DNA of 64,000 bases, from positions 1-64,000 of the forward strand of contig JAKFEE010000015.1 in NCBI GenBank assembly GCA_036675815.1, read 5' to 3'. This DNA comes from JAKFEE01 sp036675815 (lineage in GTDB: Bacteria; Pseudomonadota; Alphaproteobacteria; Rhodospirillales; Magnetospirillaceae). The notes beneath the pieces were generated by a model. That model was not told where the DNA came from and ran no database searches. It worked only from the letters and a program-made list of their open reading frames with translations. Position 1 is the first letter of the stretch; every line of letters starts with the position of its first letter. The position numbers and the translations under genes are program-made. Below are positions 19,446 through 27,323 of the stretch, piece by piece.

Positions 19446-19471
19446 GGAACCGACACCCCCTTTGACACGTT
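19446..19471 (+). promoter_or_regulatory. Candidate EcfG (general stress response) promoter
   Basis: GGAAC (19446-19450), 17 bases, then CGTT (19468-19471): an exact fit to the EcfG consensus. It begins at the stop of the DUF4383 gene and lies 34 bases before the start of the next gene. Confidence 0.7.
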
Positions 19472-19504
19472 GATTTCTGCGAAGGTTCGACGAGGAGGAC
19501 GACG

Positions 19505-20098
19505 ATGGCAGACAGCATCGTGACCGGGGCGGGCGACAGCAGGGGCCGGCCCGTGGCCTCGGAGGGCGCCGCCGCAGAAGATGAGGCACGGCGCCAATTC
19601 GAAAGCACCCGAGATGCTTTGAAGGAAAGCGGCGAACGCGCCTATTTGCAGGCCAGGGAGTCGGTGGTGTCCGCCGCCGAAGAGCAGAAGCGCCGTGCGG
19701 CACAGGCGATTCACGGTGTCGCCCGCTCGTTGCACGACGCCGCCGGTAGTTTGAATTCGCAGGAGCAGGAGTCGACCGCGCGCTACGCCAATCTGGCCGC
19801 CGACCAGCTGGAGCGGGCCGCGTCGCTTCTGCAGGGGCGAAGCGTCGACGACTTGATGTCCGACGTCGAGCGGTTCGCTCGGCGTCAGCCGGTCGTGTTC
19901 CTCGGTGGCGCCTTGGCGGTCGGCTTCGTCATGGCGCGCTTCTTGAAAAGCGGCGAACAGCGCGAAGAGGCCGGCTTCGACGAGGCATCGCTCTACGGCA
20001 GCGATGACATCGGCGTCGCCATGGCGGGCCAAACGGCGGCCGGCGGTTACCGCTCGCCCGCAGGGCCGGCCGCTGGCGACGAGACGCGCGGCCTGTGA
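19505..20098 (+). CDS. Stress-type protein similar to nutrient-deprivation-induced proteins
   Basis: A 197-residue protein. The first 110 residues are helical and charged (ARRQFESTRDALKESGERAYLQARE...), followed by the block SVDDLMSDVERFARRQPVVFLGGALAVGFVMARFLKSG, a DUF883-like membrane motif shared with rhizobial nutrient-deprivation-induced proteins. The tail is Gly/Ala-rich. It forms an operon with the next gene, which carries a similar REHPLMLGS motif. The EcfG promoter at 19446-19471 supports induction under general stress. It is probably membrane-associated; the molecular role is unknown. Confidence 0.75.
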   Translation: MADSIVTGAGDSRGRPVASEGAAAEDEARRQFESTRDALKESGERAYLQARESVVSAAEEQKRRAAQAIHGVARSLHDAAGSLNSQEQESTARYANLAADQLERAASLLQGRSVDDLMSDVERFARRQPVVFLGGALAVGFVMARFLKSGEQREEAGFDEASLYGSDDIGVAMAGQTAAGGYRSPAGPAAGDETRGL

Positions 20099-20134
20099 TG
20101 CGCCGTGGTCGGGGATAGTTGAGGGAGCACCGCA

Positions 20135-20956
20135 ATGAACAGATACGATGACAGCGACGAACCGCGCGGTTTTTCCGACATGATGCGCGAGAATCCCCTG
20201 CCGGTGGCGTTGCTGGGATTGGGCATCGGCTGGCTGATGATCAACGGCATGCGCGGCGGCATGCGCCAGGAAGAGCGCGGGCCGGCCCGCAGCCTGGGTT
20301 ACGGCGCCCCCCCGACCGCCGGCTACGGTGCCGCGGCTCCCGAGTATGAGAGCACCGAGTATGCGGGCTATGGGGCGGGCGTCGGTGCTGGCGAGTATGG
20401 TGCCGAGGCCGGTCGCGGCCGCTTCGATGAGATGCGCGAGCGGGCCGGTCACTTCACCCGCGACGCGCGCGAGCGCGCGACGCACTATGGCCAACGCGCG
20501 CGCGAACGTGCCCAGGAGGTTGCCGCCTCCACGCGCCAGCGCATGAGCAGCCTCGGCCAGGGTATGCGTCACGGCGCCGGCAATGTCGCCGAGCGTTCGG
20601 CCCAGACCTTCCGCGAGCATCCGCTGATGCTGGGATCGATGGCCTTGCTGGTGGGGGCCGCCATCGGCGCCAGCCTGCCGCGGACCCGTGGCGAGAATCG
20701 CCTGATGGGGCACACGCGCGAAGAGGTTGTCGGTCGCGCGCGCGATGTCAGCGCCGACGCCCTGGAGCGGGCCAAGCGCGTGGCGACGCGCACCGTCGAG
20801 GCAGCGCGCGAGGGCGGTGCCAAGGCCTTCACCGAGGTGAAGGAGACGGCGAAGCACGCGACGCAGCAGGCCTACGACGAGACGCGCGAGGCGGCGCGCA
20901 AGGAGGCCGAGCGCCCGGACCTGACGGACACCGAGCCGCCCGGCAGCATCCACTAG
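20135..20956 (+). CDS. Stress-type membrane-associated protein (DUF3618-like)
   Basis: A 273-residue protein with two short hydrophobic patches: NPLPVALLGLGIGWLMING near the N-terminus and REHPLMLGSMALLVGAAIGASLP near residue 170. Between them lie a Gly/Tyr-rich stretch and a strongly amphipathic Arg/Ala helix (ERATHYGQRARERAQEVAASTRQR, in part). The C-terminus is a long charged helix. The layout matches DUF3618/DUF883-type stress proteins. It lies 36 bases after its partner, under the same EcfG promoter. The function is not known. Confidence 0.7.
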   Translation: MNRYDDSDEPRGFSDMMRENPLPVALLGLGIGWLMINGMRGGMRQEERGPARSLGYGAPPTAGYGAAAPEYESTEYAGYGAGVGAGEYGAEAGRGRFDEMRERAGHFTRDARERATHYGQRARERAQEVAASTRQRMSSLGQGMRHGAGNVAERSAQTFREHPLMLGSMALLVGAAIGASLPRTRGENRLMGHTREEVVGRARDVSADALERAKRVATRTVEAAREGGAKAFTEVKETAKHATQQAYDETREAARKEAERPDLTDTEPPGSIH

Positions 20957-20978
20957 AGGGGTCGGTGAGGGAATGCCG

Positions 20979-21049
20979 TGGAGCGCGGAGCTCCAGCTCC
21001 GCCTTGGATTCCACTGCCCTGTGGTACAGAGGCGGAGCTGGAGCTCCGA
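20979..21049. repeat. Palindromic repeat family A, copy 2
   Basis: GGAGCTCCAGCTCCGCCT (about 20987-21004) and its exact reverse complement AGGCGGAGCTGGAGCTCC (about 21030-21047) form an 18-bp perfect inverted repeat around a 25-base centre. Each arm is itself a small hairpin (GCGGAGCT-CC-AGCTCCGC). It lies between the 3' ends of the convergent stress gene and yajQ gene and could act as a bidirectional terminator. Confidence 0.8.
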
Positions 21050-21055
21050 TGGCTG

Positions 21056-21541
21056 TTAGTCGCGAAAGTTCACGAACTGCAGCGGTTGCTCGATCTTCAG
21101 CCCACGCATCAGGGCGATCGCCTCTTGCAGGTCGTCGCGCTTCTTGCCGCTGACGCGCAGTTCGTCGCCTTGGATCGCCGCCTGAACCTTGAGCTTGGCG
21201 TCTTTGATCTCCTTGACCAGGCGCTTGGCGAGATCCTTGTCGATGCCCTGGCGAACGGTGACGACTTGGCGAACGCTGCTGCCGGCGGCCTTCTCGGGAG
21301 TCTTGAACTCGAGAAAACCGGGATCGACGCTGCGGCGAGTCATGTGGATGCGCAGAAGCTCATGCACCTGCTTGAGCTTCATGTCATCGTCGGCGATGAC
21401 GGTGATGTCGTTGTCCTTGCGCTCGAGCGAGCACTTGCTGCCCTTGAAGTCGAAGCGCTGGCTCATCTCGCGTTGGATGCCGGCGATGGCGTTGTCGACT
21501 TCAGCCATGTCTGTCTTGGAAACGATGTCGAATGAAGGCAT
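21056..21541 (-). CDS. YajQ-family nucleotide-binding protein
   Basis: A 161-residue YajQ protein, with the family N-terminus MPSFDIVSKTDMAEVDNAI and the C-terminal KIEQPLQFVNFRD. Members bind nucleotides; in some bacteria cyclic di-GMP is the ligand. The two ferredoxin-like repeats are complete. The ATG at 21541 is chosen by family N-terminus; the frame stays open upstream but is not conserved. It is divergent from the Crp/Fnr pair. Confidence 0.93.
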   Translation of the reverse strand: MPSFDIVSKTDMAEVDNAIAGIQREMSQRFDFKGSKCSLERKDNDITVIADDDMKLKQVHELLRIHMTRRSVDPGFLEFKTPEKAAGSSVRQVVTVRQGIDKDLAKRLVKEIKDAKLKVQAAIQGDELRVSGKKRDDLQEAIALMRGLKIEQPLQFVNFRD

Positions 21542-21728
21542 GGGACTTTCGTTGGTTGTAGGCTCACCCAAATATGCGGCGGTCGATGCGCGAGCGCCAG
21601 CAATGTCTCGGGAATATGTTGCCCACCGCCAACTTCCGCCATAAGAATGTACCGGCGATGGCCCCCACCAAGAGGGGCGTGAGAGAACAGGTTGCACGCA
21701 GGATGGAGCCGCCGCATGGCGGGAATGC

Positions 21729-22442
21729 ATGGCGAGGTCTTCCGGCGGCGCGTCCGTGAGCCGCGAAATTCTGCTCGATTTGAGATTGGCGCCGTTATTC
21801 TCGGGGCTGTCGGAATCCGACTTGCTCGACTTGCTGCGGGATGCCGAGATTGAAAGCCGGTGTCCCGGCGACGAATTATTCCCCGACGGTGAGGCATCCG
21901 ATCGCTTCTACGTGGTCGTCGAGGGCCACGTCGAACTGTATGTCGTCGGCAGTGATGGCCGGCGCAGCGTCGTCGAAGTAGCCCAGAAGCCGGCGATTTT
22001 AGGTGAGTCGGTGATCTTCGGTGAAAAGCCGGAGATGGGCGCACACGTGCTCAATCGCACGCGGCTGTTGTCGGTGCCGGCGGCGGACTTCCGCAAGCGA
22101 CTCGAAAGCCGCTTCGATCTCATGGTGCTGATGCTGGGCAGCATGTCATTTCGCCTGCGCATGTTGGTGCGGCAGATCGCCGAACTGAAGCTCAAGACAA
22201 CCGCCCAGCGGCTGGGTGGCTTTCTGCTCAGCCTGACCAGCCAGGGCAAGGGGCAGGCACATGTGCGGTTCCCCTATGACAAGCGCGTGGTTGCCGAAAA
22301 GCTCGGTATGAAACCCGAAAGCCTGTCGCGCGCGTTGGTGCGGTTGAGCGGCATCGGGATCCATAGCCGCCCCGACAACAGCGTGATCATCGACGACATC
22401 GAACGCCTGCGTCGCTTCAGCATCGAGGAAGGCTTGGACTGA
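21729..22442 (+). CDS. Crp/Fnr-family regulator, first of a tandem pair
   Basis: A 237-residue cyclic-nucleotide-binding-fold regulator (about 20-140), dimer helix, and winged HTH with recognition helix KPESLSRALVRL. The ESLSR element is the FNR-type signature (E-x-x-S-R) that reads TTGA half-sites. It lacks the N-terminal cysteine cluster of oxygen-sensing FNR, so it resembles DNR/NnrR regulators. Its stop overlaps the start of the second regulator (TGATG). The NO/low-oxygen-type genes downstream suggest nitrosative stress control. A GTG at 21756 is an alternative start. Confidence 0.85.
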   Translation: MARSSGGASVSREILLDLRLAPLFSGLSESDLLDLLRDAEIESRCPGDELFPDGEASDRFYVVVEGHVELYVVGSDGRRSVVEVAQKPAILGESVIFGEKPEMGAHVLNRTRLLSVPAADFRKRLESRFDLMVLMLGSMSFRLRMLVRQIAELKLKTTAQRLGGFLLSLTSQGKGQAHVRFPYDKRVVAEKLGMKPESLSRALVRLSGIGIHSRPDNSVIIDDIERLRRFSIEEGLD

Positions 22443-23137
22443 TGCTGAGCTTGTCGCCGCAAGAACTGGAACTGGTGTCGCGGGCGCCCCTGTTCGCCGG
22501 CATCGCCGAGGCGCAGTTGCTGGCGCTGTTGGATGGCGCCGTCACCGTCGGCTTTCCCGAGCCGACCCTGCTGTTCAGCCAGGGCGACATTGCCGATCGC
22601 TTCTTCGTGGTGCTCGAAGGACGGGTGAGCCTGTTTGCGCTTACCGACAAGGGCGACCAGACGATCATCGAAGTCTGCGACAAGGGGTGGACCTTTGCCG
22701 AGGCGGCGATGTTCTCGTCGGGCAAGTTCCCGCTGAATGCCGAGGTGAGTTCCGGCAGCCGACTGCTTTGCATATCGGTGGGGCCCTTCCTCAAGCGCTT
22801 GTCCGAAAATCGGGCGCTCGGCTTCGTCATGTTGTCGGCAATGGCCAAGCGCCAGCGCCATCTGCTCAACGAGATCGCCGACCTAAAGAGCAAGTCGCCG
22901 GTTCAGCGCCTGGGTGGCTTCCTGCTCGACCTCGCCGGCGCCGAGCAAGGGTCGGTGGGCGTGCGCCTGCCAGTGACCAAGACCGTCCTGGCCAGCCGCA
23001 TCGGCATTGCGCCGGAAAGCCTGTCACGCGCCATCGCCCGGCTGCGCAGCGTCGGCGTCGAGGCGCGGGGCCGCGACTTGATCATCACCGACGTCGCGGC
23101 GCTACGTCGCTTCTGCCAGTCCAGCGTCGACGAGTGA
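22442..23137 (+). CDS. Crp/Fnr-family regulator, second of a tandem pair
   Basis: A 231-residue paralogue of the preceding regulator, sharing ADRFFVVLEGRVSLF, the dimer helix with KSPVQRLGGFLLDL, and HTH helix APESLSRAIARL. It also lacks a cysteine cluster. It is translationally coupled to the first copy. It lies 78 bases before DUF2249, with a candidate FNR-type box between. The two copies may form a heterodimer or respond to different signals. Confidence 0.85.
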   Translation: MLSLSPQELELVSRAPLFAGIAEAQLLALLDGAVTVGFPEPTLLFSQGDIADRFFVVLEGRVSLFALTDKGDQTIIEVCDKGWTFAEAAMFSSGKFPLNAEVSSGSRLLCISVGPFLKRLSENRALGFVMLSAMAKRQRHLLNEIADLKSKSPVQRLGGFLLDLAGAEQGSVGVRLPVTKTVLASRIGIAPESLSRAIARLRSVGVEARGRDLIITDVAALRRFCQSSVDE

Positions 23138-23138
23138 C

Positions 23139-23152
23139 TTAACGAACATCAA
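23139..23152 (+). promoter_or_regulatory. Candidate FNR/DNR-type operator
   Basis: TTAAC-GAAC-ATCAA has the right half-site spacing (N4) for the FNR/DNR box TTGAT-N4-ATCAA; the right half is perfect and the left half differs at two positions. It lies 64 bases before the DUF2249 gene, right after the Crp/Fnr pair. Confidence 0.45.
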
Positions 23153-23215
23153 GGTATTGTGCCGGTTGGAACCCCATGTTGATCGCCTTCTCAACCTGGG
23201 ACCGATCCTTGCACC

Positions 23216-23791
23216 ATGACCGAGACACCTCCCCCCGTCGAGACGCCACCCAACTGGCTGGAACAGGCCGAGGATGCGGCACACTATCTCGATGTGCGGC
23301 CGCTCCTGGCCTCGGGTGAGGACCCGCTGTCGAGCGTGATCGAGCTCAGCACGACGGTGGGGCCGAACGCGATCATGGTCATCGAGACGCCCTTCAATCC
23401 GGCACCGCTGCGCAACGTCCTCGCCAGCCAGGGCTTTTCGTCCTGGGGGCGCAAGATCAGCGACGCCCAATGGCGCATCAGCTTCCGCCGCGATGGCCTT
23501 GGCACCCGCGGTGACGACGCCGCGGGTGAGGGCGGCATCGCCGGCGAAGGCACGAGCTGGTACGAGGACGGAGTGCAGCACATCGACGTGCGCGGCCTCA
23601 ATCCGCCGATGCCGATGATGCTGATCCTGCGCCTGCTCAAGCGCGCCAAGGACGATGCGGTGGTCATCGTCCACCACGAGCGCAATCCGATCTATCTGGT
23701 GCCGGAACTCGCCGAACTCGGTTGGCAGCTCGAGGAAATTCCCGGCGACGCCGATGAAGTGCGTTTCAAGATCACGCGGATGGAAGGCTGA
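23216..23791 (+). CDS. DUF2249-domain protein (two repeats)
   Basis: A 191-residue protein with two DUF2249 units, one after YLDVRPLLASGEDPLSSV and one after HIDVRGLNPPMPMMLILR. Members are small cytoplasmic proteins often found with denitrification and hemerythrin genes; the domain resembles TusA-like folds. It opens the operon DUF2249, NnrS-like, hemerythrin. Its final G and stop overlap the ATG of the next gene. A Crp/Fnr pair lies immediately upstream. Confidence 0.82.
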   Translation: MTETPPPVETPPNWLEQAEDAAHYLDVRPLLASGEDPLSSVIELSTTVGPNAIMVIETPFNPAPLRNVLASQGFSSWGRKISDAQWRISFRRDGLGTRGDDAAGEGGIAGEGTSWYEDGVQHIDVRGLNPPMPMMLILRLLKRAKDDAVVIVHHERNPIYLVPELAELGWQLEEIPGDADEVRFKITRMEG

Positions 23792-25086
23792 TGTTTAGCG
23801 ATTTCATGCTGGGGGCGAAGAGCCGTCTCTTGCCGGCATCGGTGCCCTTCCGCTTCTTCGCGACCGCGCTTGTCTTCCACATTGTGGCATGGGCGACGTT
23901 GCTGTGGTCGGGCGATTCCGTGCCCGGCTTCATCGGAGGCATGGGGCCGGCGCTCGCCGCCTTGCACATGATCACCCTGGGCACCCTTGCCATGACCGGG
24001 ATGGGTGCCGCCTACCAGTTGTTGCCGGTGGCGACGAAGCGGCCCCTGCGTTCCGAGCGTCTATGCCAGGCGACGCACTGGTTGATGACTCCAGGGCTCG
24101 TCCTGCTGCTGTGGGGTTTCGGCTACGGCCCGACCTGGGCCATGCATGCCGGCGGCAGTTTGGTCGTGGCGGCCTTGGCGCTCTTCGCCTTCCTGATCGC
24201 CGACAATTTACGCCGCGTCGACGACATGCCGCTGGTCACCGGTCATGCGTGGCTGGCAGTGGCGTTTCTGCTGGTCGTGGCGGCGATCGGCATGTTGCTG
24301 ATCGTCGATTTCGGCACGGGCTTGCTCCCCAACCATGCCATGGCGGCGGCGGCCCACGCGGTGGCCGGTGGCTACGGCTTCATGGGAATGCTGGTCATGG
24401 GGTTCAGCTATGTGCTGGTACCCATGTTCGGCCTGTCGCAGGTGCCGAAACAGCCCTATGGGCGCTGGTCGATCTGGGTGTCGGCGGCGGCGGTGTCGCT
24501 GGGGGTGGTCGGCACTCTGGCCAACAGCATCCCGGTGATGCTGCTCGCCGGCTTGGTCGGCTTGGCCGCGGCGGGCCTGCATCTGACGATGATGAAGCTG
24601 ACCATGAAGACGCGCATGCGCAAGCAACTGGGCGGCTCGTTCGTCCTGATGCGTGCCGGCTGGGTGCTGTTGCCGGTGTCGATCCTGGCCGGCATGGTGG
24701 CGGCGACCGGAGTGGCGCCCGCGATCGCCGTGCCGCTGTTCGGATTCCTGCTGGTGTTCGGCTGGCTGCTGACCTTCCTGGTCGGTGCCCTGCAGCGGAT
24801 CATGCCGTTCCTCGCCTCGATGCACTCATCCAAGCCCGGCATCCGCCCGGCGTTGGTCTCGGCGCTGACGGCCGAGGCGCCGCTGAAGCTGCATCTCTAC
24901 TGCCATTTTGCCGCCATCGCCTGCATCGGCGTCGGCATTGTCGTCGGCCAGGGCTGGCTGGTCCGCGGCGGCGCCGCCGCCGGCCTCGTGGGGGCGGTGG
25001 CTTTTGCCGTGTTCGCCATCGATCTGTGGCGGCGCTTGCACCGGCACCTCAACCCCATTCCCCAAACAGCATCGGAGTCCCCCTGA
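23791..25086 (+). CDS. NnrS-like / heme-copper-oxidase-subunit-I-like membrane protein
   Basis: A 431-residue integral membrane protein with about 12 helices. Conserved His residues lie within helices: LHMITLGTLAMTGMG, ATHWLM, AMHAGG, PNHAMAAAAHAVAGGYGFMG and LYCHFAA. This is the pattern of NnrS, a heme- and copper-containing membrane protein tied to NO metabolism, and of related oxidase-subunit-I-like proteins. The first Met is set by direct overlap with the DUF2249 stop. It is followed, again with overlap, by a hemerythrin. A role in NO tolerance is inferred from context. Confidence 0.7.
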   Translation: MFSDFMLGAKSRLLPASVPFRFFATALVFHIVAWATLLWSGDSVPGFIGGMGPALAALHMITLGTLAMTGMGAAYQLLPVATKRPLRSERLCQATHWLMTPGLVLLLWGFGYGPTWAMHAGGSLVVAALALFAFLIADNLRRVDDMPLVTGHAWLAVAFLLVVAAIGMLLIVDFGTGLLPNHAMAAAAHAVAGGYGFMGMLVMGFSYVLVPMFGLSQVPKQPYGRWSIWVSAAAVSLGVVGTLANSIPVMLLAGLVGLAAAGLHLTMMKLTMKTRMRKQLGGSFVLMRAGWVLLPVSILAGMVAATGVAPAIAVPLFGFLLVFGWLLTFLVGALQRIMPFLASMHSSKPGIRPALVSALTAEAPLKLHLYCHFAAIACIGVGIVVGQGWLVRGGAAAGLVGAVAFAVFAIDLWRRLHRHLNPIPQTASESP

Positions 25087-25595
25087 TGACGGCCCAGACG
25101 CAGACTGGCGCGCTGCTTCACACCGATCACGTCGCCACCATCCAGGCGCTGCAAAGCCTGGAAGGCTTCCTGATCCGTCAGACCAAGAAATCCGCCCCCG
25201 ACGTCGCCGACGAGGCGGTGCGCAAGGCGCTGCAAAGCCTGGTGACGACCCTGACCAACGAGGTTGGGCGCCATTTCGGCTTCGAGGAGAACCATCTGTT
25301 CCCGCTGCTGGCCGAGCGCGGCGAATCGGGAATTGGCGAATTCCTCAAGCATGAGCATTCGACCATCCTGCCGCTGGCCGAAGAGGTGGCCGATACCGCG
25401 CGCAAGGCGCTGGACGAGGGCTTCGACGCCGCGAGCTGGCACCGTTTCTACGACGCCAGTGTCGAACTGATCGAGCGCGAGATCTTCCATATCCAGAAGG
25501 AGGAGATGGGCCTGCTGGCCGCCATCGGCATGCTGGTTGATCCGGCGGCCGACGCCGAGCTGGCCGAGCTCTACCGCGGACTTCAGGTGGCCTGA
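25086..25595 (+). CDS. Hemerythrin HHE-domain protein
   Basis: A 169-residue four-helix bundle with the diiron ligands of the hemerythrin fold: HTDH near residue 12, GRHFGFEENHLFP, KHEHSTI and HIQKEEMGL. Such proteins bind O2 or NO, or repair iron-sulfur clusters under nitrosative stress. The start overlaps the previous stop (TGATG), giving tight coupling to the NnrS-like protein. Confidence 0.9.
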   Translation: MTAQTQTGALLHTDHVATIQALQSLEGFLIRQTKKSAPDVADEAVRKALQSLVTTLTNEVGRHFGFEENHLFPLLAERGESGIGEFLKHEHSTILPLAEEVADTARKALDEGFDAASWHRFYDASVELIEREIFHIQKEEMGLLAAIGMLVDPAADAELAELYRGLQVA

Positions 25596-25744
25596 TCCCC
25601 CATTCGGCAGGGGTGGCGGCGCTCGCCGTCTAACCTTTGTCCGAGTCATTATACCCCTGGTCATGCTAATGCACGTTTGCTCGGTGCGAGGCTACTGCGC
25701 TTTGATGAGCAGGCCCCTTCGCTCTCCGACGAAAAGGCAGGCCC

Positions 25745-25927
25745 ATGATCGAACCGCGCACCTACCCGGATGAGCCGACCCTGGCGGAGACGCTGAGCGA
25801 CCCGATCATTCAGCAGATGATGATGAGTGATGGTGTCACCGCTGGCGACGTGCTGCGGCTGGTGGCCATCGCCCGGCGTGGGTTCAACGTCGAAGACGAC
25901 GACATGGCCAGGGTCTGCACTCACTAA
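25745..25927 (+). CDS. Small conserved-looking protein (60 aa)
   Basis: A 60-residue acidic protein (MIEPRTYPDEPTLAETLSDP, then IIQQMMMSDGVTAGDVLRLV). The phrase LSDPIIQQMMMSDGV resembles small rhizobial and Rhodospirillales proteins of unknown function. A purine-rich AAGGCAGG precedes the ATG, and a hairpin terminator follows. It is monocistronic. Confidence 0.65.
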   Translation: MIEPRTYPDEPTLAETLSDPIIQQMMMSDGVTAGDVLRLVAIARRGFNVEDDDMARVCTH

Positions 25928-25948
25928 TCCTTTAACGCACGGCCACCA

Positions 25949-25982
25949 GCAAACCCCTGACCGCTTCGGGCAGGGGCTTTGC
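25949..25982 (+). terminator. Hairpin terminator after the 60-residue gene
   Basis: GCAAACCCCTG and CAGGGGCTTTGC (25949-25959 and 25971-25982) pair with one bulged C around a CTTC-containing loop. The T-run is short (three), so it is a moderate intrinsic terminator. It separates this gene from the decarboxylase promoter. Confidence 0.5.
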
Positions 25983-26061
25983 GTGTGAACTGTGTGGCTG
26001 CCCGCTGCGGCAGGGCTGGCGAACCCGCTGGTGTCATCATCAGGGCCGGCGGCGCAAATGG

Positions 26062-26090
26062 TTGACAGGCGGGGCGCAATCGCCATATAG
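26062..26090 (+). promoter_or_regulatory. Strong sigma-70 promoter for the ornithine-type decarboxylase
   Basis: Consensus TTGACA (26062-26067), a 17-base spacer, and ATATAG (26085-26090). The predicted start of transcription is about 26096-26098, which gives a leader of about 80 bases before the decarboxylase ATG. Confidence 0.75.
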
Positions 26091-26096
26091 GGGGCG

Positions 26097-26177
26097 CATC
26101 CCAACAGACCGAAGCACGGCGTCCGCACGGCAGAGGCGAGGCGGGTTACCCCATCTGCTCACGCTATGAGGGCAACC
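26097..26177 (+). ncRNA. Structured leader, probable speF-type RNA element
   Basis: The leader from the predicted transcription start to the decarboxylase ATG is GC-rich and foldable: GGCAGA (about 26139-26144) can pair with TCTGC (about 26154-26158), and GGGTTACCC forms an inner hairpin. The position matches the speF RNA element known in front of alphaproteobacterial speF/odc genes. The assignment rests on position and general appearance, since I could not score it against a covariance model. Confidence 0.5.
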
Positions 26178-27323
26178 ATGACCAATCCTTTCTTGGGCGC
26201 CGAGGCGGTCGTGTCCGCGCTGCGCCCCGATGATCCGATCTACCTACTGTCCGCCGAGGCAGCCACGCAGGCCGCCCGGGACGCGGTCCGCGTCTTTCCT
26301 GGCAACGTCGCCTATGCGGTCAAGGTGTGCGATCGGCCCGAGGTGCTGACCGCGATCGCCGCCGGTGGCGTCAGCCACTGGGATGTTGCCTCCATCCAGG
26401 AAATCCGCACGGTCCGCGGGCTCATGCCCGAGGCGACGCTGCATTACATGAACCCGGTGAAGGCGGCCGGCCACATTGCCGAGGCTTATGGCCTCGGCGT
26501 GCGCACCTTTGCCTTCGACTGCGAGCGCGAACTGGTGAAGATCGTCGAGAACACCGGCGGCGACCGCACCGTCGTACCGACGGTCCGCATCACCGTGCCC
26601 AACGACAAGGCCAAGTTTCCGCTCGATCGCAAGTTCGGCTGCTCCGAGGACGAGGCCGCCCGCCTGATGCATCTGGCGGCGACCAAGGGCTATCGCTGCG
26701 GCGTGACCTTCCATGTCGGCTCGCAGTGCGAGGATGCCGATGCCTACCGCGTCGCCACGGAGGCTGCCTGCCGCACCGCGCGCAAGGCCGGTGTGCAGCC
26801 GGCCGTGATCGATATCGGCGGCGGCTTCCCCGCATTCTATCGTGGCGACGAGCCGAGCTTCGCCGCCTGCGTTGCCGCCGCCAAGAGCGCGCTGGAGACT
26901 TGGCTGCCGCACTACCGCGGCATGTTCCAGTGCGAGCCGGGCCGGGCGCTCGCGGCCTCCTCGGCGTCGGTCCTGGTGCGCGTCGAACTGCGCAAGGGCC
27001 AGGGCCTGTTCCTCAACGACGGCTATTACGGCCTGTTGAGCGAACTGCGCTGGATGCCGGGGATGCACCCGGTGCGGATGATCCGCCCGGGCGCGCGTAG
27101 CCGTGGGCCGCTGGCGCCCTTCGCCTTCTATGGGCCGACCTGCGACTCCATCGACGCCCTCGAAGGGCCGTACCTGCTGCCGGCCGACATCGACGAGGGC
27201 GACTGGATCGAGATCGGGCTTTTGGGCGCCTATTCGACGGTCCTGGCAAGCCGCTTCAACGGCTTTCCCGAGGCGCGGACAGTGGCCGTCGAGACGGCCC
27301 GCCACCTGCACGCCGCCGCCTGA
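26178..27323 (+). CDS. Type III PLP-dependent ornithine/lysine decarboxylase
   Basis: A 381-residue alanine-racemase-fold decarboxylase that makes putrescine from ornithine (some members also use lysine). PLP is bound at Lys49 in AYAVKV. Other marks are FHVGSQ, the phosphate-binding DIGGGFP, CEPGR, and the GPTCDSID and GAY blocks near the C-terminus that contribute to the dimer-interface site. The length is that of alphaproteobacterial type III enzymes, not of the large fold-I SpeF. GAGGG at 26168-26172 selects the ATG at 26178. Its strong promoter and structured leader imply polyamine-linked post-transcriptional control. Confidence 0.92.
   Translation: MTNPFLGAEAVVSALRPDDPIYLLSAEAATQAARDAVRVFPGNVAYAVKVCDRPEVLTAIAAGGVSHWDVASIQEIRTVRGLMPEATLHYMNPVKAAGHIAEAYGLGVRTFAFDCERELVKIVENTGGDRTVVPTVRITVPNDKAKFPLDRKFGCSEDEAARLMHLAATKGYRCGVTFHVGSQCEDADAYRVATEAACRTARKAGVQPAVIDIGGGFPAFYRGDEPSFAACVAAAKSALETWLPHYRGMFQCEPGRALAASSASVLVRVELRKGQGLFLNDGYYGLLSELRWMPGMHPVRMIRPGARSRGPLAPFAFYGPTCDSIDALEGPYLLPADIDEGDWIEIGLLGAYSTVLASRFNGFPEARTVAVETARHLHAAA

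Noticed and set aside
23179..23194. TTGAT...CTCAA as a second FNR box before DUF2249
   Set aside because: The half-sites are separated by six bases, giving TTGA-N8-TCAA where the box needs TTGA-N6-TCAA.
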